Assembly: GCF_900163815.1 (NCBI RefSeq)
Contig: NZ_FUKO01000049.1
Location: 46,154-110,153, forward strand
Length of the DNA: 64,000 bases
Reading direction: 5' to 3'
Source of the DNA: Microbacterium esteraromaticum
GTDB taxonomy: Bacteria > Actinomycetota > Actinomycetes > Actinomycetales > Microbacteriaceae
Every line of letters starts with the position of its first letter. The first letter of the stretch is position 1. Under the pieces are notes generated by a model, which saw only the letters and a program-made list of their open reading frames with translations, ran no database searches and was not told the origin of the DNA. A program made the translations under genes and the position numbers. Of the stretch, positions 54,225 to 64,000 are shown piece by piece.

Positions 54225-55120
54225 CAGACCTGCAGGAAACCGAGCCCGAGGAAGCAGCGGTCAAAGCCGCCACGCTCATCGAATCTCTGCCGTGGCTGAA
54301 GCGCTTCCGCGATCAGATCATCGTCATCAAATACGGCGGCAACGCGATGGTCAGCGACGAACTGCAGGAGGCGTTCGCGCAGGACATCGCGTACCTGCGC
54401 TACGTCGGCGTGCTCCCCGTGGTCGTGCACGGTGGTGGTCCGCAGATCTCGAGCATGCTCGATCGCTTGGCCATCCCCAGTGAGTTCAAGGGCGGCTACC
54501 GGGTCACCTCCACCGAGGCGATCAGCGTCGTGCGGATGGTGCTCACCGGGCAGATCAACCCCACGCTGGTGGCGAAGATCAACTCGCACGGACCGATCGC
54601 CACCGGGCTCAGCGGAGAGGATGCCGGCCTGTTCGGCGGCCGCCGCCGCGGCATCGTCCTCGATGGCCAGGAAGTGGATCTCGGCCGGGTCGGTGACGTC
54701 GTGCAGGTCGATCCCACGCCCGTGCTCGACCACCTCAATGCCGGGCGCATCCCCGTGGTGTCGTCGATCGCGCCCGACCTGGATCATCCAGGACAGTCGC
54801 TGAACGTGAACGCGGATGCTGCGGCATCCGCCCTCGCGATCGCGCTCGGTGCGCGCAAACTGGTCATTCTCACCGACGTGGCCGGTCTCTACGCCGACTG
54901 GCCCAACCGCGACTCGCTCGTCTCGCACATCAACTCGGCGCGTCTGGCCGAGATGCTGCCGGGGCTCGAATCGGGGATGATCCCGAAGATGCGCGCCTGC
55001 CTCGACGCCGTCGACGGCGGAGTCGACGCCGCAGCCATCATCGACGGACGGGTGCCGCACTCGGTGCTCGTCGAACTGTTCACCAGCAAGGGAATCGGCA
55101 CGGAAGTGGTCGCAGGATGA
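54221..55120 (+). CDS. argB: Acetylglutamate kinase
   Basis: A 299-residue amino acid kinase: [11 protein letters not shown] (about 30-40) binds phosphate, [11 protein letters not shown] and [11 protein letters not shown] follow. The N-terminal helix of about 25 residues before the core is typical of arginine-sensitive, hexameric forms, implying feedback inhibition by arginine. ATGA overlaps on both sides. Confidence 0.95.
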   Translation: MTDLQETEPEEAAVKAATLIESLPWLKRFRDQIIVIKYGGNAMVSDELQEAFAQDIAYLRYVGVLPVVVHGGGPQISSMLDRLAIPSEFKGGYRVTSTEAISVVRMVLTGQINPTLVAKINSHGPIATGLSGEDAGLFGGRRRGIVLDGQEVDLGRVGDVVQVDPTPVLDHLNAGRIPVVSSIAPDLDHPGQSLNVNADAAASALAIALGARKLVILTDVAGLYADWPNRDSLVSHINSARLAEMLPGLESGMIPKMRACLDAVDGGVDAAAIIDGRVPHSVLVELFTSKGIGTEVVAG

Positions 55121-56321
55121 CGAATTGGACCGAGAACGCATCGCGCGACCTGATGAGCGTCGGCGGACGACTGGCGATGCTCACCCACGGTGAGGGCTCC
55201 GCTGTGTGGGATGCGGACGAGAACCGCTACCTCGATTTCCTCGGCGGAATCGCCGTGAACTGCCTTGGCCACGCTCATCCGGTCTTCGTCGAGGCGATCG
55301 CCGCGCAGGCCGCCACCCTCACCCACGTGTCGAACTACTTCGCGACCCCCGGTCAGCTCGAGCTCGCGGCACGGCTGAAGCGCCTGGCCGGCACCGGCGA
55401 ACAGGGGCGTGTCTTCCTCGCGAACTCCGGCACGGAAGCCAACGAGACGGCGATCAAGCTCGCTCGCCTGCACGGCAGCAAGCACGGTCGCTCCACGATC
55501 CTGGTCGTCGAGGGCGCCTTCCACGGTCGCACAATGGGCGCGCTGTCGCTGACGCCCAAGGCCGCATATCGCGACCCGTTCCTCCCGGCCATCCCCGATG
55601 TCGTGACGGTCGAGCGGTCGCTGGAAGGCCTCGCAGCCGCCTTCCGCCACAACGACGTCGCTGCGATCTTCGTCGAGCCCATCCAGGGCGAGGCGGGGGT
55701 CGTCGAACTGCCGGACGGATTCCTCGCGCGTGCGCGCTCTCTCGCCACCGAGCATGACGCCCTGCTCATCCTCGATGAAGTGCAGACCGGCTCAGGCCGC
55801 ACGGGGGAGTGGTTCGCGTTCCAGCGCGAGGGCGTCATCCCGGATGCCGTGACTCTCGCCAAGAGCATCGGAGCAGGATTCCCCCTGGGCGCGCTCGTGA
55901 CCTTCGGCGCTGCCAGCGACCTGTTCTACCCCGGTACCCACAACTCGACGTTCGGCGGAAACCCGCTGGCCAGCGCCGTCGCGAATGCGGTGCTCGGCTA
56001 CATCGAAGACGAGCACCTCCTCGACAACGTGAACGCACGGGGCGAGCAGCTGCGTGCTGGCGTGGCCGAGATGCCGCTGGTGGCCGGCACCACCGGCGCG
56101 GGACTGCTGATCGGCATCCGCCTGACCGCACCCGTCGCCGCCGAGATCCGCGCCGCTGCGCACGAGAACGGCCTGATCATCAACGCCCCGACGGATGATG
56201 TCATCCGCATCGCACCGGCGTACACCATCGGTGACGCCGAGGTGGAAGAGTTCCTCACCAAGTTCGGCGCGGCGCTCGCCGCCGTCGCCGCATCCGCACC
56301 CACCCCCACGGAGACGCCCGC

Positions 56322-56325
<4 letters not shown>
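55117..56325 (+). CDS. argD: Acetylornithine aminotransferase
   Basis: A 402-residue PLP aminotransferase. Key parts: [21 protein letters not shown] segment (about 100-116), [30 protein letters not shown], and the PLP Lys in [15 protein letters not shown]. It converts N-acetylglutamate semialdehyde to N-acetylornithine. Coupled to argB and argF by ATGA overlaps. Confidence 0.95.
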
Positions 56326-58675
<2,350 letters not shown>

Positions 58676-58708
58676 CAGCGGGCGGATGCCGTGACGGCAC
58701 GCACTGTC

Positions 58709-58744
58709 AGGCATATCGCTAATTTATAGCCAAGTAAGGCATAT
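58709..58744 (+). promoter_or_regulatory. AT-rich direct repeats upstream of the SatD-like gene
   Basis: AGGCATAT occurs at 58709-58716 and 58737-58744, 28 bp apart, each followed by CG-x-C-x-AAT-like sequence. A further AATATTCG lies at 58751-58758. AT-rich DNA like this is rare in the window and could hold an operator for the downstream HTH protein. Confidence 0.45.
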
Positions 58745-58761
58745 TCGGCCAATATTCGTGT

Positions 58762-58767
58762 TACTGT
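58762..58767 (+). promoter_or_regulatory. -10 element of the SatD-like gene
   Basis: TACTGT six bases before ATG 58774; leaderless arrangement. Confidence 0.55.
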
Positions 58768-58773
58768 CATCCC

Positions 58774-59418
58774 ATGGTCATCGCCGTGATCGCCGACATC
58801 GTCGGATCCCGTCGACTCCGTGATCGGGCCGCGGCCCAGCGGATGTTCGACGAGACGATCGCGCGCGTGGAGGGCACGCACCCGCTCTCCGAGCATCCGC
58901 TGCGACCGACTGTCGGCGACGAGCAGCAGGGCGTTTATCCCGGGCTCTCCGAAGCGCTGCACTCGCTCTTGCTGCTGCAGCTCGCTCTTCCAGACGGCAT
59001 CGAGTTCCGATTCGGGCTCGGCGTCGGGGAGATCCGCCCCGTCGAGTCCGCGCACCGAGAGCTTTCCGACGGTCCCGGCTGGTGGGCTGCGCGCGATGCC
59101 ATCGAGACAGTGCATGAGCGTCAGCAGAAGGCGGTCCCGAGCGCCAGGACCTGGATTGTCGGAGCCCCCGATCAAGATGAAGTCATGGCCGGGATCATCG
59201 CCGCATCGAACGCGTACCTGCTCGCCCGCGATGAGATAGTGGTGCGCATGAGCGGGCGCGAACGGCGCCTCGCCTACGGGCGAGCGTGCGGACTCTCGCA
59301 GCGTGAACTCGCCGAGCAGGAGGGCATCACGCAGCCGAGCGTCTCGAAGTCGCTGCGCAGTTCCGGAGCAGCGGCGCTGCTGGACGGCATCGACGTGCTG
59401 GGCGGGGGCGGGAGATGA
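58774..59418 (+). CDS. SatD-family protein with C-terminal helix-turn-helix
   Basis: A 214-residue protein. The N-terminal part (AVIADIVGSRRLRDRAAAQR, then PTVGDEQQGVYPGLSEAL and FRFGLGVGEI) is typical of the SatD family. The C-terminus holds GLSQRELAEQEGITQPSVSKSL, a clear helix-turn-helix, so it likely binds DNA, perhaps autoregulating through the repeats upstream. The function of SatD proteins is poorly known; some are linked to acid or membrane stress. Its stop overlaps the membrane partner gene (ATGA). Confidence 0.8.
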   Translation: MVIAVIADIVGSRRLRDRAAAQRMFDETIARVEGTHPLSEHPLRPTVGDEQQGVYPGLSEALHSLLLLQLALPDGIEFRFGLGVGEIRPVESAHRELSDGPGWWAARDAIETVHERQQKAVPSARTWIVGAPDQDEVMAGIIAASNAYLLARDEIVVRMSGRERRLAYGRACGLSQRELAEQEGITQPSVSKSLRSSGAAALLDGIDVLGGGGR

Positions 59419-60164
59419 TCGTCGCCGCGCTGACTCTGCTCAGCATCGGTGCCGCCGACCTGCTGCGCAGGTTCAGCGCTCATCGACCGCTGCGCCTGAC
59501 TCTGCTGATCATCCTCGCGGTGGTGGTCGTCGCGATCGGGGCATGCAGCGACGCGCTGATCCCGGCACTCATCGCCGTCGCCCTTGCCGCGCTGTGGATG
59601 CGGACGATGCCGCTGGATGCCACGGGCCCGGCATCCTTCTGGCCAGCGATCGTGCTCGGAGCGCTCGCCGCTGCGACGACGGCATTGATGCCGGCGCGTG
59701 CGATGCCCGGGCTCATCGGCGAGGTATGGCACCTGCCGTCGCCGGAGGGAGAGATCCGCTTCGACGTCGCCGTGCTCGCCGTCGGCGTCATGCTCTTCGT
59801 CAGCGAATCCGCGAACCTCGTCGTCCGTGCGGCGCTGGATCGTGAAGGAACCTGGCGACCCGCCGATCAGGGCGGTGCCCTCCGCGGGGGCCAGCTGCGC
59901 CAGCCGCAGCAGGCTGCGACCGGCTTTCAGGGCGGACGCCTCATCGGCCCGCTCGAGCGGGCGCTGGTCGTCGTGCTCACTCTCGCCACCGCGTACCCGC
60001 TGCTGGCGGCAATGCTCGCGGCGAAGGGGATCGTGCGCTTTCCGGAGATCTCCAAAGACGGCGAGACCGGCGCCCGGGCCGAATACTTCCTGGTCGGGAG
60101 CCTCGTGAGCTGGGTCGTCGCTCTCGGCGCCGCATTCTTGCTCTGGTGGGCCGTGCGCGTCTGA
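59415..60164 (+). CDS. Membrane protein cotranscribed with the SatD-like gene
   Basis: A 249-residue polytopic protein with about six to seven hydrophobic segments and one cytoplasmic loop (about 135-180, Gln/Gly-rich, ALRGGQLRQPQQAATGFQGG). Membrane proteins of this type regularly follow satD-like genes. No transport or enzymatic motif is visible. Coupled to the upstream gene by a four-base overlap. Confidence 0.75.
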   Translation: MIVAALTLLSIGAADLLRRFSAHRPLRLTLLIILAVVVVAIGACSDALIPALIAVALAALWMRTMPLDATGPASFWPAIVLGALAAATTALMPARAMPGLIGEVWHLPSPEGEIRFDVAVLAVGVMLFVSESANLVVRAALDREGTWRPADQGGALRGGQLRQPQQAATGFQGGRLIGPLERALVVVLTLATAYPLLAAMLAAKGIVRFPEISKDGETGARAEYFLVGSLVSWVVALGAAFLLWWAVRV

Positions 60165-60196
60165 TCCCGGCGTCAAGCAGCACGTGGGCGCGCTGA

Positions 60197-60202
60197 TAAC
60201 CT
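60197..60202 (+). promoter_or_regulatory. -10 element of tyrS
   Basis: TAACCT seven bases before GTG 60210; leaderless arrangement. Confidence 0.5.
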
Positions 60203-60209
60203 GGAGCGC

Positions 60210-61511
60210 GTGTCAACTCCGTCTCTGACGACCGCGCCCGTGGCGCTCGATCCCACCTTCGAGAATGTGTGGGACGAGATCGTCTGGCGTGGCCTCGTCC
60301 ACGTGTCCACCGATCAGGCGGCGCTGCGCGCCCTGCTCTCCGGGGACCCGATCACGTATTACTGCGGATTCGACCCGACCGCGCCCAGCCTGCACCTCGG
60401 CAACCTCGTGCAGCTGCTCACGCTTCGGCGCCTCCAGCTCGCCGGCCACAAGCCGCTGGGCCTTGTCGGCGGATCGACCGGACTCATCGGCGACCCGCGC
60501 CCGACGGCGGAGCGCACCCTGAACACACCGGAGACGGTCGCCGAATGGGTGGATCGTCTGCGCGCCCAGGTCGAGCGCTTCCTCAGCTTCGACGGTGACA
60601 ACGCGGCCCGACTCGTGAACAACCTCGATTGGACGGCGCCGATGAGCGCCATCGAGTTCCTGCGCGAGATCGGCAAGCACTACCGGGTCGGCACCATGCT
60701 GAAGAAGGATGCCGTCGCCGCCCGCCTGAACTCCGACGCGGGTATCAGCTACACCGAGTTCAGCTACCAGATCCTGCAGGGGATGGACTTCCTCGAGCTC
60801 TACCGCCAGTACGACTGCGTGCTGCAGACCGGCGGCAGCGATCAGTGGGGCAACCTGATCAGCGGCAGCGACCTGATCCACAAGGTCGAGGGCACGTCCG
60901 TGCATGCGATCGGCACACCGTTGATCACCAACAGCGACGGCACCAAGTTCGGCAAGAGCGAGGGCAACGCGATCTGGCTCGACGCCGAGATGTGCAGCCC
61001 GTACCGGATGTTCCAGTTCTGGCTCAGCACCACGGATGCCGATGTGCTCGACCGGCTGAAGGTCTTCACCTTCTTGACCCGGGCCGAGATCGAGGAGTAC
61101 GCCGCGCTCGTCGAGTCCGAGCCTTTCCGTCGCGCCGCGCAGAAGCGTCTTGCCCGTGAGGTGTGCGCCACCGTGCACGGCCCCGAGGCGACCGCCGCGG
61201 TCGTTGCCGCATCGGATGCGCTGTTCGGGCAGGGAGACCTGGCAGAGCTGGATGCTGCGACACTGCGGACGGCACTCGAGGAGCTTCCGAACGCCACGGT
61301 CGCCGCCGGCACCACGGTCGTCGAAGCACTCGTCGAAACCGGGCTGGTCTCCAGCGCATCAGAAGCGCGCCGCGCCATCTCGCAGGGCGGCGTGAGCCTG
61401 GATGGCGAGCGCGTTGCCGATGACACGGCTGTCGTCCAGGGCGGGCTTCCGGGCGGTGTCTCGGTGCTGCGTCGTGGCAAGAAGACCCTCGCGGGGCTTT
61501 TCGTCGGCTGA
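60210..61511 (+). CDS. tyrS: Tyrosine-tRNA ligase
   Basis: A 433-residue class I synthetase. The HIGH motif appears as SLHLGN (about 57-62), the KMSKS loop as KFGKSEGN (about 247-254), with GGSDQWGNLISG for tyrosine recognition. The C-terminal 65 residues are an S4 RNA-binding domain (SSASEARRAISQGGVSLDGE). Start GTG 60210. Its stop shares one base with the next ATG. Confidence 0.96.
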   Translation: MSTPSLTTAPVALDPTFENVWDEIVWRGLVHVSTDQAALRALLSGDPITYYCGFDPTAPSLHLGNLVQLLTLRRLQLAGHKPLGLVGGSTGLIGDPRPTAERTLNTPETVAEWVDRLRAQVERFLSFDGDNAARLVNNLDWTAPMSAIEFLREIGKHYRVGTMLKKDAVAARLNSDAGISYTEFSYQILQGMDFLELYRQYDCVLQTGGSDQWGNLISGSDLIHKVEGTSVHAIGTPLITNSDGTKFGKSEGNAIWLDAEMCSPYRMFQFWLSTTDADVLDRLKVFTFLTRAEIEEYAALVESEPFRRAAQKRLAREVCATVHGPEATAAVVAASDALFGQGDLAELDAATLRTALEELPNATVAAGTTVVEALVETGLVSSASEARRAISQGGVSLDGERVADDTAVVQGGLPGGVSVLRRGKKTLAGLFVG

Positions 61512-62320
61512 TGCCGTTCACAGCCAGCCATGCAGTGGTGGCACTGCCATTCCTGCGCACGCCGCTGGTGCCCGCGGCCATTGCAATCGGAGCGATGACC
61601 CCGGACCTGCCGCTGTTCCTGCGTGGGGTCGGTGTGAGCTATGGGTTCACACACGCTCCCGTGAATGTGATCTGGACGGCGCTCATCGCGCTCGGACTGT
61701 TCCTGCTCTGGCGATGCGTGCTGCGATCAGCAGCATCCGAACTCTCGCCGATGTGGCTGGCACGACGACTTCCCGAGGACTGGAATGCGCCGGCGCCAAC
61801 TGCCCTCCGCGAGGCGCTGGGCATCGCGCAGCGGTGGACGCACGCGCTGTGGCTGGCGGCATCGCTGGTCATCGGCGTGCTCTCCCACATCCTCTGGGAC
61901 GCGTTCACCCATGCGGGGCGGGTCGGCACTCAGCTGCTGCCTGGACTCAACGCGCAGTGGGGGCCACTGCTGGGTTTCAAGTGGCTGCAGCACGGGTCCA
62001 GCGTCGCAGGCCTTTTGATCATCGGGGTCTGGGCGCTGATCTGGCTGCGCCGCGCAGATCGCCGTGGGACCGCGCCGCGACGCCTCCCCGCATTCGTGCG
62101 GGTGCTCTGGTGGATATCGCTTCCGGCCATGCTCATCGCGGCATGGGTCATTGGCTACCTGATGCTCGGGCCGTTCAACGGCACGTTCACTTTTCAGCAC
62201 CTGGCATATCGCACGCTTCCGCCGGCCTGCGGAGTCTGGGCGGTGCTCACTCTTGTGCTGTGCATCATCATCGCCATGCGGGCGCATCGGCGCCCCACGG
62301 TCGAGGCGCCTCGAAGCTGA
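61511..62320 (+). CDS. DUF4184 family membrane protein
   Basis: A 269-residue protein with MPFTASHAVVALPFLRTPL and GAMTPDLPLFLRG at the start and SHILWDAFTHAGR in the middle: the His/Asp pattern of DUF4184, related to membrane-bound metal-dependent hydrolases. About six hydrophobic segments. Function unknown. It begins in the tyrS stop (TGATG), and its last 53 bases overlap the convergent CoA-transferase gene. Confidence 0.85.
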   Translation: MPFTASHAVVALPFLRTPLVPAAIAIGAMTPDLPLFLRGVGVSYGFTHAPVNVIWTALIALGLFLLWRCVLRSAASELSPMWLARRLPEDWNAPAPTALREALGIAQRWTHALWLAASLVIGVLSHILWDAFTHAGRVGTQLLPGLNAQWGPLLGFKWLQHGSSVAGLLIIGVWALIWLRRADRRGTAPRRLPAFVRVLWWISLPAMLIAAWVIGYLMLGPFNGTFTFQHLAYRTLPPACGVWAVLTLVLCIIIAMRAHRRPTVEAPRS

Positions 62321-63650
62321 ACCCCGGCAGTGCCGACCGCACAGTGGTCACTGAGTGCCCATCCAGGGTGAAGTGCTGCAGATGTTCGGCCGGATCGATG
62401 TCTGGGACTGGTTCGGCAGCCGTGCGGCGCGGCATCCCGAGCAGTTCTGCGGCGACTCGGCGCAGTGACGTGCTGACCAGCCACGCGCCGCCTTCGGATC
62501 TTTGTCGTGCCAGAGCGGCGCAGATCGCCGCAGCGAGCAGGTAGCCCGCACTGTGATCGAGCGCCTGTGCGGGCAGGGCGCCCGGAGTCTCGCCGTCTGC
62601 GGATTCCACGAGCGCGATCCCGGATTCTGCCTGCACGAGGCTGTCGAAACCCCTTCGATCGGGATCGTCGGCCCCCCATGCGCTCAATTGCGCGATGACC
62701 AGCTGCGGATGCTGTGCAGCAAGACGCTCGGGGGAGAGACCGAGTCGATCGAGGGCCGCGGGTCGATAGCCGAGTACGACGACATCAGCCCGGGCAAGCA
62801 GCTCGGCCATCTGCGTGGAGCGCGCGTCCAGACGTGCCGAGCGTTTGCCATGGCCGGTATCGAGGTGCTGCCAGCTGATCTCGGGCAGGTCAGGAGGATC
62901 GATGCGCAGCACCTCGGCGCCGAGCAGCGCGAGAGTGCGTGTGCAGACCGGACCGGCGATCACGCGGGTGAGATCGAGCACACGGATGCCGGCCAGCGGC
63001 GCATCCGCCTGGAAGGGCAACGCGCGCCGAGTTGGGGTGCGCGAAGGCGGGGCGGAGTCCGCGATGCGGCGGACGTCGACCAGGGGAAGCGCGCGGAGTG
63101 CGGCATCGCGGTGGGGATCCTCGGGTTGCACGGCGACGGCCAAGCCTCCTGCGCTGGTGATCTGCGCGACCGAATCCTGCACGGTCGCGCCGGCCAGGAT
63201 CCCGCCGAGCTCATCGGCCGAGGCATTGGCGGAACCGAATGCTCTGTTCAGGGCGCGCGCGTGGTGCGAGTAGTTGGCGTGGGTGCGCAGCCACCCATCG
63301 GACGCTGGCCAGAACTTCGAGTACGGCGAGAAGGCCTCCTGCGCTTCTGCGTCAATTCGCAGCAGTCGATCGCTGCGGTAGGCGAGCGCGATGCGGTTCG
63401 AATCGGGAGTGGCGAGTGCCGGACGGTCAGGCCGGGCTGCCAGCGCCGCTGCCGTCACGCTCGCCCAGGCGAGAGCGCCGGTCGCCAGCCTCGATCGCAG
63501 CGGGACGCGGGACCGCACGGGTGGGATCTGCGCGATGAGTGACCGCGGGATCCCCAGGTCGGCTCCGATCTGCGATAGCAGCGCGCCTTGGATACTCGAG
63601 TCATCGCCGCTGGAGCGGCGAGAGCGCGCTGCGATCCTGGAGGAGTCCAT
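62268..63650 (-). CDS. CoA-transferase family III (CaiB/BaiF) protein
   Basis: A 460-residue protein with two halves. The second half (from about 215) has the standard family III start LAGIRVLDLTRVIAGPVCTRTLALLGAEVLRID and later LSAWGADDPDRRGFDSLVQAESG; the first half looks like a degenerate copy of the same fold. Such enzymes move CoA between carboxylic acids, and the substrate here is not evident. ATG 63650 has TAGGAT (63662-63657) six bases upstream, so it is probably leaderless. Confidence 0.85.
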   Translation of the reverse strand: MDSSRIAARSRRSSGDDSSIQGALLSQIGADLGIPRSLIAQIPPVRSRVPLRSRLATGALAWASVTAAALAARPDRPALATPDSNRIALAYRSDRLLRIDAEAQEAFSPYSKFWPASDGWLRTHANYSHHARALNRAFGSANASADELGGILAGATVQDSVAQITSAGGLAVAVQPEDPHRDAALRALPLVDVRRIADSAPPSRTPTRRALPFQADAPLAGIRVLDLTRVIAGPVCTRTLALLGAEVLRIDPPDLPEISWQHLDTGHGKRSARLDARSTQMAELLARADVVVLGYRPAALDRLGLSPERLAAQHPQLVIAQLSAWGADDPDRRGFDSLVQAESGIALVESADGETPGALPAQALDHSAGYLLAAAICAALARQRSEGGAWLVSTSLRRVAAELLGMPRRTAAEPVPDIDPAEHLQHFTLDGHSVTTVRSALPGFSFEAPRPWGADAPAWR

Positions 63651-63656
63651 GGCGCG

Positions 63657-63662
63657 ATCCTA
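63657..63662 (-). promoter_or_regulatory. -10 element of the CoA-transferase gene
   Basis: TAGGAT on the minus strand, six bases before the ATG; leaderless arrangement. Confidence 0.55.
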
Positions 63663-64000
63663 TGCTCGTCGGGTGCCGAGAACTCAGAAAACAGGCGCTG
63701 ATCGGGCAAGAGCTGTCACCGCGGTCTGCGCGACACGCCCGGGTGGCGGTTCGGATTTGCCGGGATGCCGGGATCCACGTAATCTTTTACTTGTTCGGCC
63801 CCAAAGGGTAGAGCGGAAGGCCGGAAGGCCTGGCTCCCCTCAAGTAGCGAACATCTCCTCTTCTTGTTTCACCAGTCAGTTTCTTGGTGTAGGGTTGAGG
63901 TTCCGGTTCCGGCCTGACTGCTCTGCAGTCCCGGATGAGCCGGGTTTAGATTGTGAAGTTGCCTTGCGCGTCCTGCCTTTGTTGGTGGGTGTGTGGGTGC
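63663..64000 (+). promoter_or_regulatory. Non-coding end region with strong promoter-like elements
   Basis: No convincing gene in about 340 nt. TTTACT (63786-63791) and TAGAGC (63809-63814) are spaced 17 bp. A second set, TTTCAC (63867-63872) and TAGGGT (63890-63895), is also spaced 17 bp. Pyrimidine-rich, T-richer sequence follows to the window end. Tandem promoters with a long untranslated leader would suit a stable-RNA operon (for example 16S rRNA) starting just outside. This is a guess from layout; no RNA gene is visible. Confidence 0.35.

Noticed and set aside
63539..63811. A 90-residue plus-strand frame at the right end
   Set aside because: It is antisense to the CoA-transferase start and its translation is typical shadow composition.

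Overview
The window looks like a chromosomal segment of a high-GC actinobacterium, most likely Microbacteriaceae (Microbacterium-like). The basis is strong G/C third-position bias, frequent GTG starts, actinobacterial neighbourhoods (lexA beside a divergent LysM gene; DUF1844-infC-rpmI-rplT; prfB/ftsE/ftsX/smpB; tadABC-flp-tadE/G) and many genes whose -10 hexamer lies 6-8 nt before the start codon, as in leaderless mRNAs. The genus is an inference; no rRNA gene is visible.

Positions 1 to about 19,732 are the right-hand part of an integrative and conjugative element (ICE); its left end and probable relaxase lie outside the window. All but one of its genes face right. It encodes a prim-pol primase, a DUF2637/SpdB-like membrane protein, a ParB-domain protein, a VirB8/TcpC-like protein, a secreted peptidoglycan hydrolase with an M23 domain, two paralogous small membrane proteins, a TrbL/VirB6-like channel protein, an SCO6880-type protein plus VirB4-type ATPase, a VirD4-type coupling ATPase, an SSB, a DUF4913 protein and a large serine recombinase. 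The recombinase frame runs into an antisense tRNA-Leu(UAG) gene, the apparent integration target. Two features of the element are not explained by its gene content. Five otherwise unrelated proteins share a C-terminal tail around R-E-x-x-L-D-P-E-P-P. A short interrupted palindrome (G[C/T]ACCTGnC..GGTGACCCC) recurs 20-50 nt upstream of eight gene starts.

Positions 19.8-24.3 kb hold a Tad pilus locus (tadA, tadB, tadC, Flp-like pilin, TadE/TadG-like proteins). From 24.3 to 33.4 kb come an MFS transporter, prfB, a DUF2510/DUF4190 protein, ftsE-ftsX, smpB, an S9 peptidase and lexA, with a divergent LysM gene behind an SOS-box promoter. From 34.1 to 38.1 kb is hisC-hisB-hisH-hisA plus an SseB-domain gene. 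Next are DUF1844, infC (probable AUC start, structured leader), rpmI, rplT and a TrmH-family methyltransferase. A glutamate-type ABC transporter (41.0-44.4 kb), a small membrane protein and pheST follow.

A TPP riboswitch precedes thiM and a three-domain thiE-thiD-tenA fusion (48.7-51.8 kb). An arginine-codon-rich leader ORF lies upstream of argCJBDFH, which has no argR or argG between argF and argH; this suggests ribosome-mediated attenuation. The window closes with a SatD-like regulator and its membrane partner, tyrS, a DUF4184 protein, a CoA-transferase family III gene on the minus strand, and about 350 nt of non-coding DNA with strong promoter-like elements that may lead into an rRNA operon beyond the edge.
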